From an uncultured Polyangiaceae bacterium (GTDB taxonomy: Bacteria > Myxococcota_A > Polyangia > Polyangiales > Polyangiaceae): 6,587 nucleotides of DNA. The stretch lies in NCBI GenBank assembly GCA_938004815.1, contig CALKVR010000564.1:1-6587 (forward strand), given 5' to 3'. A program made the position numbers and the translations under genes. Under the pieces are notes generated by a model. The model saw nothing but the letters and a program-made list of their open reading frames with translations, did not search any database and was not told the origin of the DNA. This document shows, in pieces, positions 6,351-6,587 of the stretch (positions are counted from its first letter, which is position 1; every line of letters starts with the position of its first letter).

Positions 6351-6490
6351 CCTGCGCCGCCTCGCGGACTGTGGACGGGTCGTCCACGAAAACGGTGAAA
6401 AAAGACGCGGCATGAACGGTGCTACGTTCGCGCTCGTGCGGCCCGTCATCGCCCCGGGACCAGCGAATCGAACCTCGACTTGATTCGAGC
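6351..6490. promoter_or_regulatory. Divergent control region between the ATP-grasp and kinase-like genes
   Basis: These 140 bp separate two start codons that point away from each other, so both promoters should lie here. The middle (6387-6404) is AT-richer than its surroundings, holding runs of A. I could not assign convincing -35/-10 or sigma-54 boxes. Visible structure includes the inverted repeat at 6371-6387, the direct repeat AACGGTG at 6391-6397 and 6415-6421 (24 bases apart), and the weak inverted repeat CGAATC / GATTCG at 6464-6469 and 6482-6487, just before the plus-strand ATG. Confidence 0.45.
6371..6387. repeat. Inverted repeat with 7-bp arms in the divergent control region
   Basis: GTGGACG (6371-6377), spacer GGT and CGTCCAC (6381-6387) are exact reverse complements. 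The element lies 20 bases upstream of the chosen ATP-grasp start, where it could be an operator dyad or a leader hairpin just before the ribosome-binding site (GAGG, 6360-6363). Confidence 0.45.
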
Positions 6491-6587
6491 ATGAGCGCCT
6501 CGTCTAATACGCGGGTGACCGGTGGAGCCGACTCGCACGAATCCCGGGCGCGAGCCCGCATCGGGCAGGTCTTGCGCGGGAAATGGC
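6491..6587 (+). CDS. N-terminus of a probable serine/threonine protein kinase (partial, runs off the window)
   Basis: An ATG-initiated frame of 32 codons runs to the window edge without a stop. It opens with a polar leader (MSASSNTRVTGGADSHES), followed by Arg/Ala-rich sequence and then IGQVLRGKW (24-32). The last block matches the stretch that comes just before the Gly-rich ATP loop in many myxobacterial Hanks-type kinases ('IG..LRGKWRLDRLLGVGGMA'), as I recall them. The kinase domain itself lies outside, so the call rests on nine residues. No clear Shine-Dalgarno sequence precedes the ATG. It is transcribed away from the ATP-grasp gene. Alternatives are another protein with a similar leader, or a start at the downstream GTG (6515). 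Confidence 0.55.
   Translation, partial: MSASSNTRVTGGADSHESRARARIGQVLRGKW

Noticed and set aside
6351..6449. Extended N-terminus (33 more residues) for the ATP-grasp protein
   Set aside because: The extension is Arg/Ser/Pro-rich and lies outside the fold. It has no ribosome-binding site and would leave only 41 bp for two divergent promoters.
6463..6487. tRNA T-arm-like string on the minus strand (GGTTCGATTC)
   Set aside because: The flanking bases do not form a T-stem, and no acceptor, anticodon or D-arm can be found around it.
5218..6561. Minus-strand open frame of 447 codons overlapping the ATP-grasp gene in another frame
   Set aside because: Arg/Ala/Pro-rich shadow of the ATP-grasp reading frame; no family features.

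Overview
The window is strongly GC-rich and tightly packed. It most resembles a myxobacterium of the Polyangiales (Sorangium/Polyangium-like). The grounds are GTG and TTG starts, a secreted lipoprotein with a long Ser/Thr/Gly/Ala tether, a second large hydrolase lipoprotein, and what looks like the N-terminus of a myxobacterial-type Ser/Thr protein kinase at the right edge. This placement is inferred from style, not from a database match.

Layout: five genes lie head to tail on the minus strand and fill almost the whole window. In transcription order (right to left) they are: an ATP-grasp ligase of unknown substrate (5367-6350); a DnaJ-type Hsp70 co-chaperone (4191-5315); a DUF299 regulator, a kinase/pyrophosphorylase of pyruvate,phosphate dikinase or PEP synthase (3314-4150); a large VolA-like alpha/beta-hydrolase lipoprotein (1215-3284); and a PHB-depolymerase/feruloyl-esterase-like (LpqC-type) lipoprotein (106-1140). 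The gaps are 51, 40, 29 and 74 bp. The first four genes could be one transcript. The 74-bp gap before the last gene holds two tandem hairpins. A perfect 9-bp stem-loop at 14-38 follows the last gene and may end transcription.

At the right edge a plus-strand gene starts at 6491 and runs off the window. The 140 bp between it and the ATP-grasp gene (6351-6490) is a divergent control region carrying a 7-bp-arm inverted repeat and a short direct repeat.

The genes do not form one obvious pathway: two housekeeping functions (protein folding, dikinase control), one orphan ligase and two exported hydrolases. The most useful points are the VolA-like reading of the large lipoprotein, the Tyr-to-Pro change in the J-domain of DnaJ, the dnaJ ribosome-binding site lying inside a palindrome, and the orphan ATP-grasp ligase divergent from a probable kinase gene. 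I saw no mobile element, CRISPR array, tRNA, rRNA or clear new multi-gene system.
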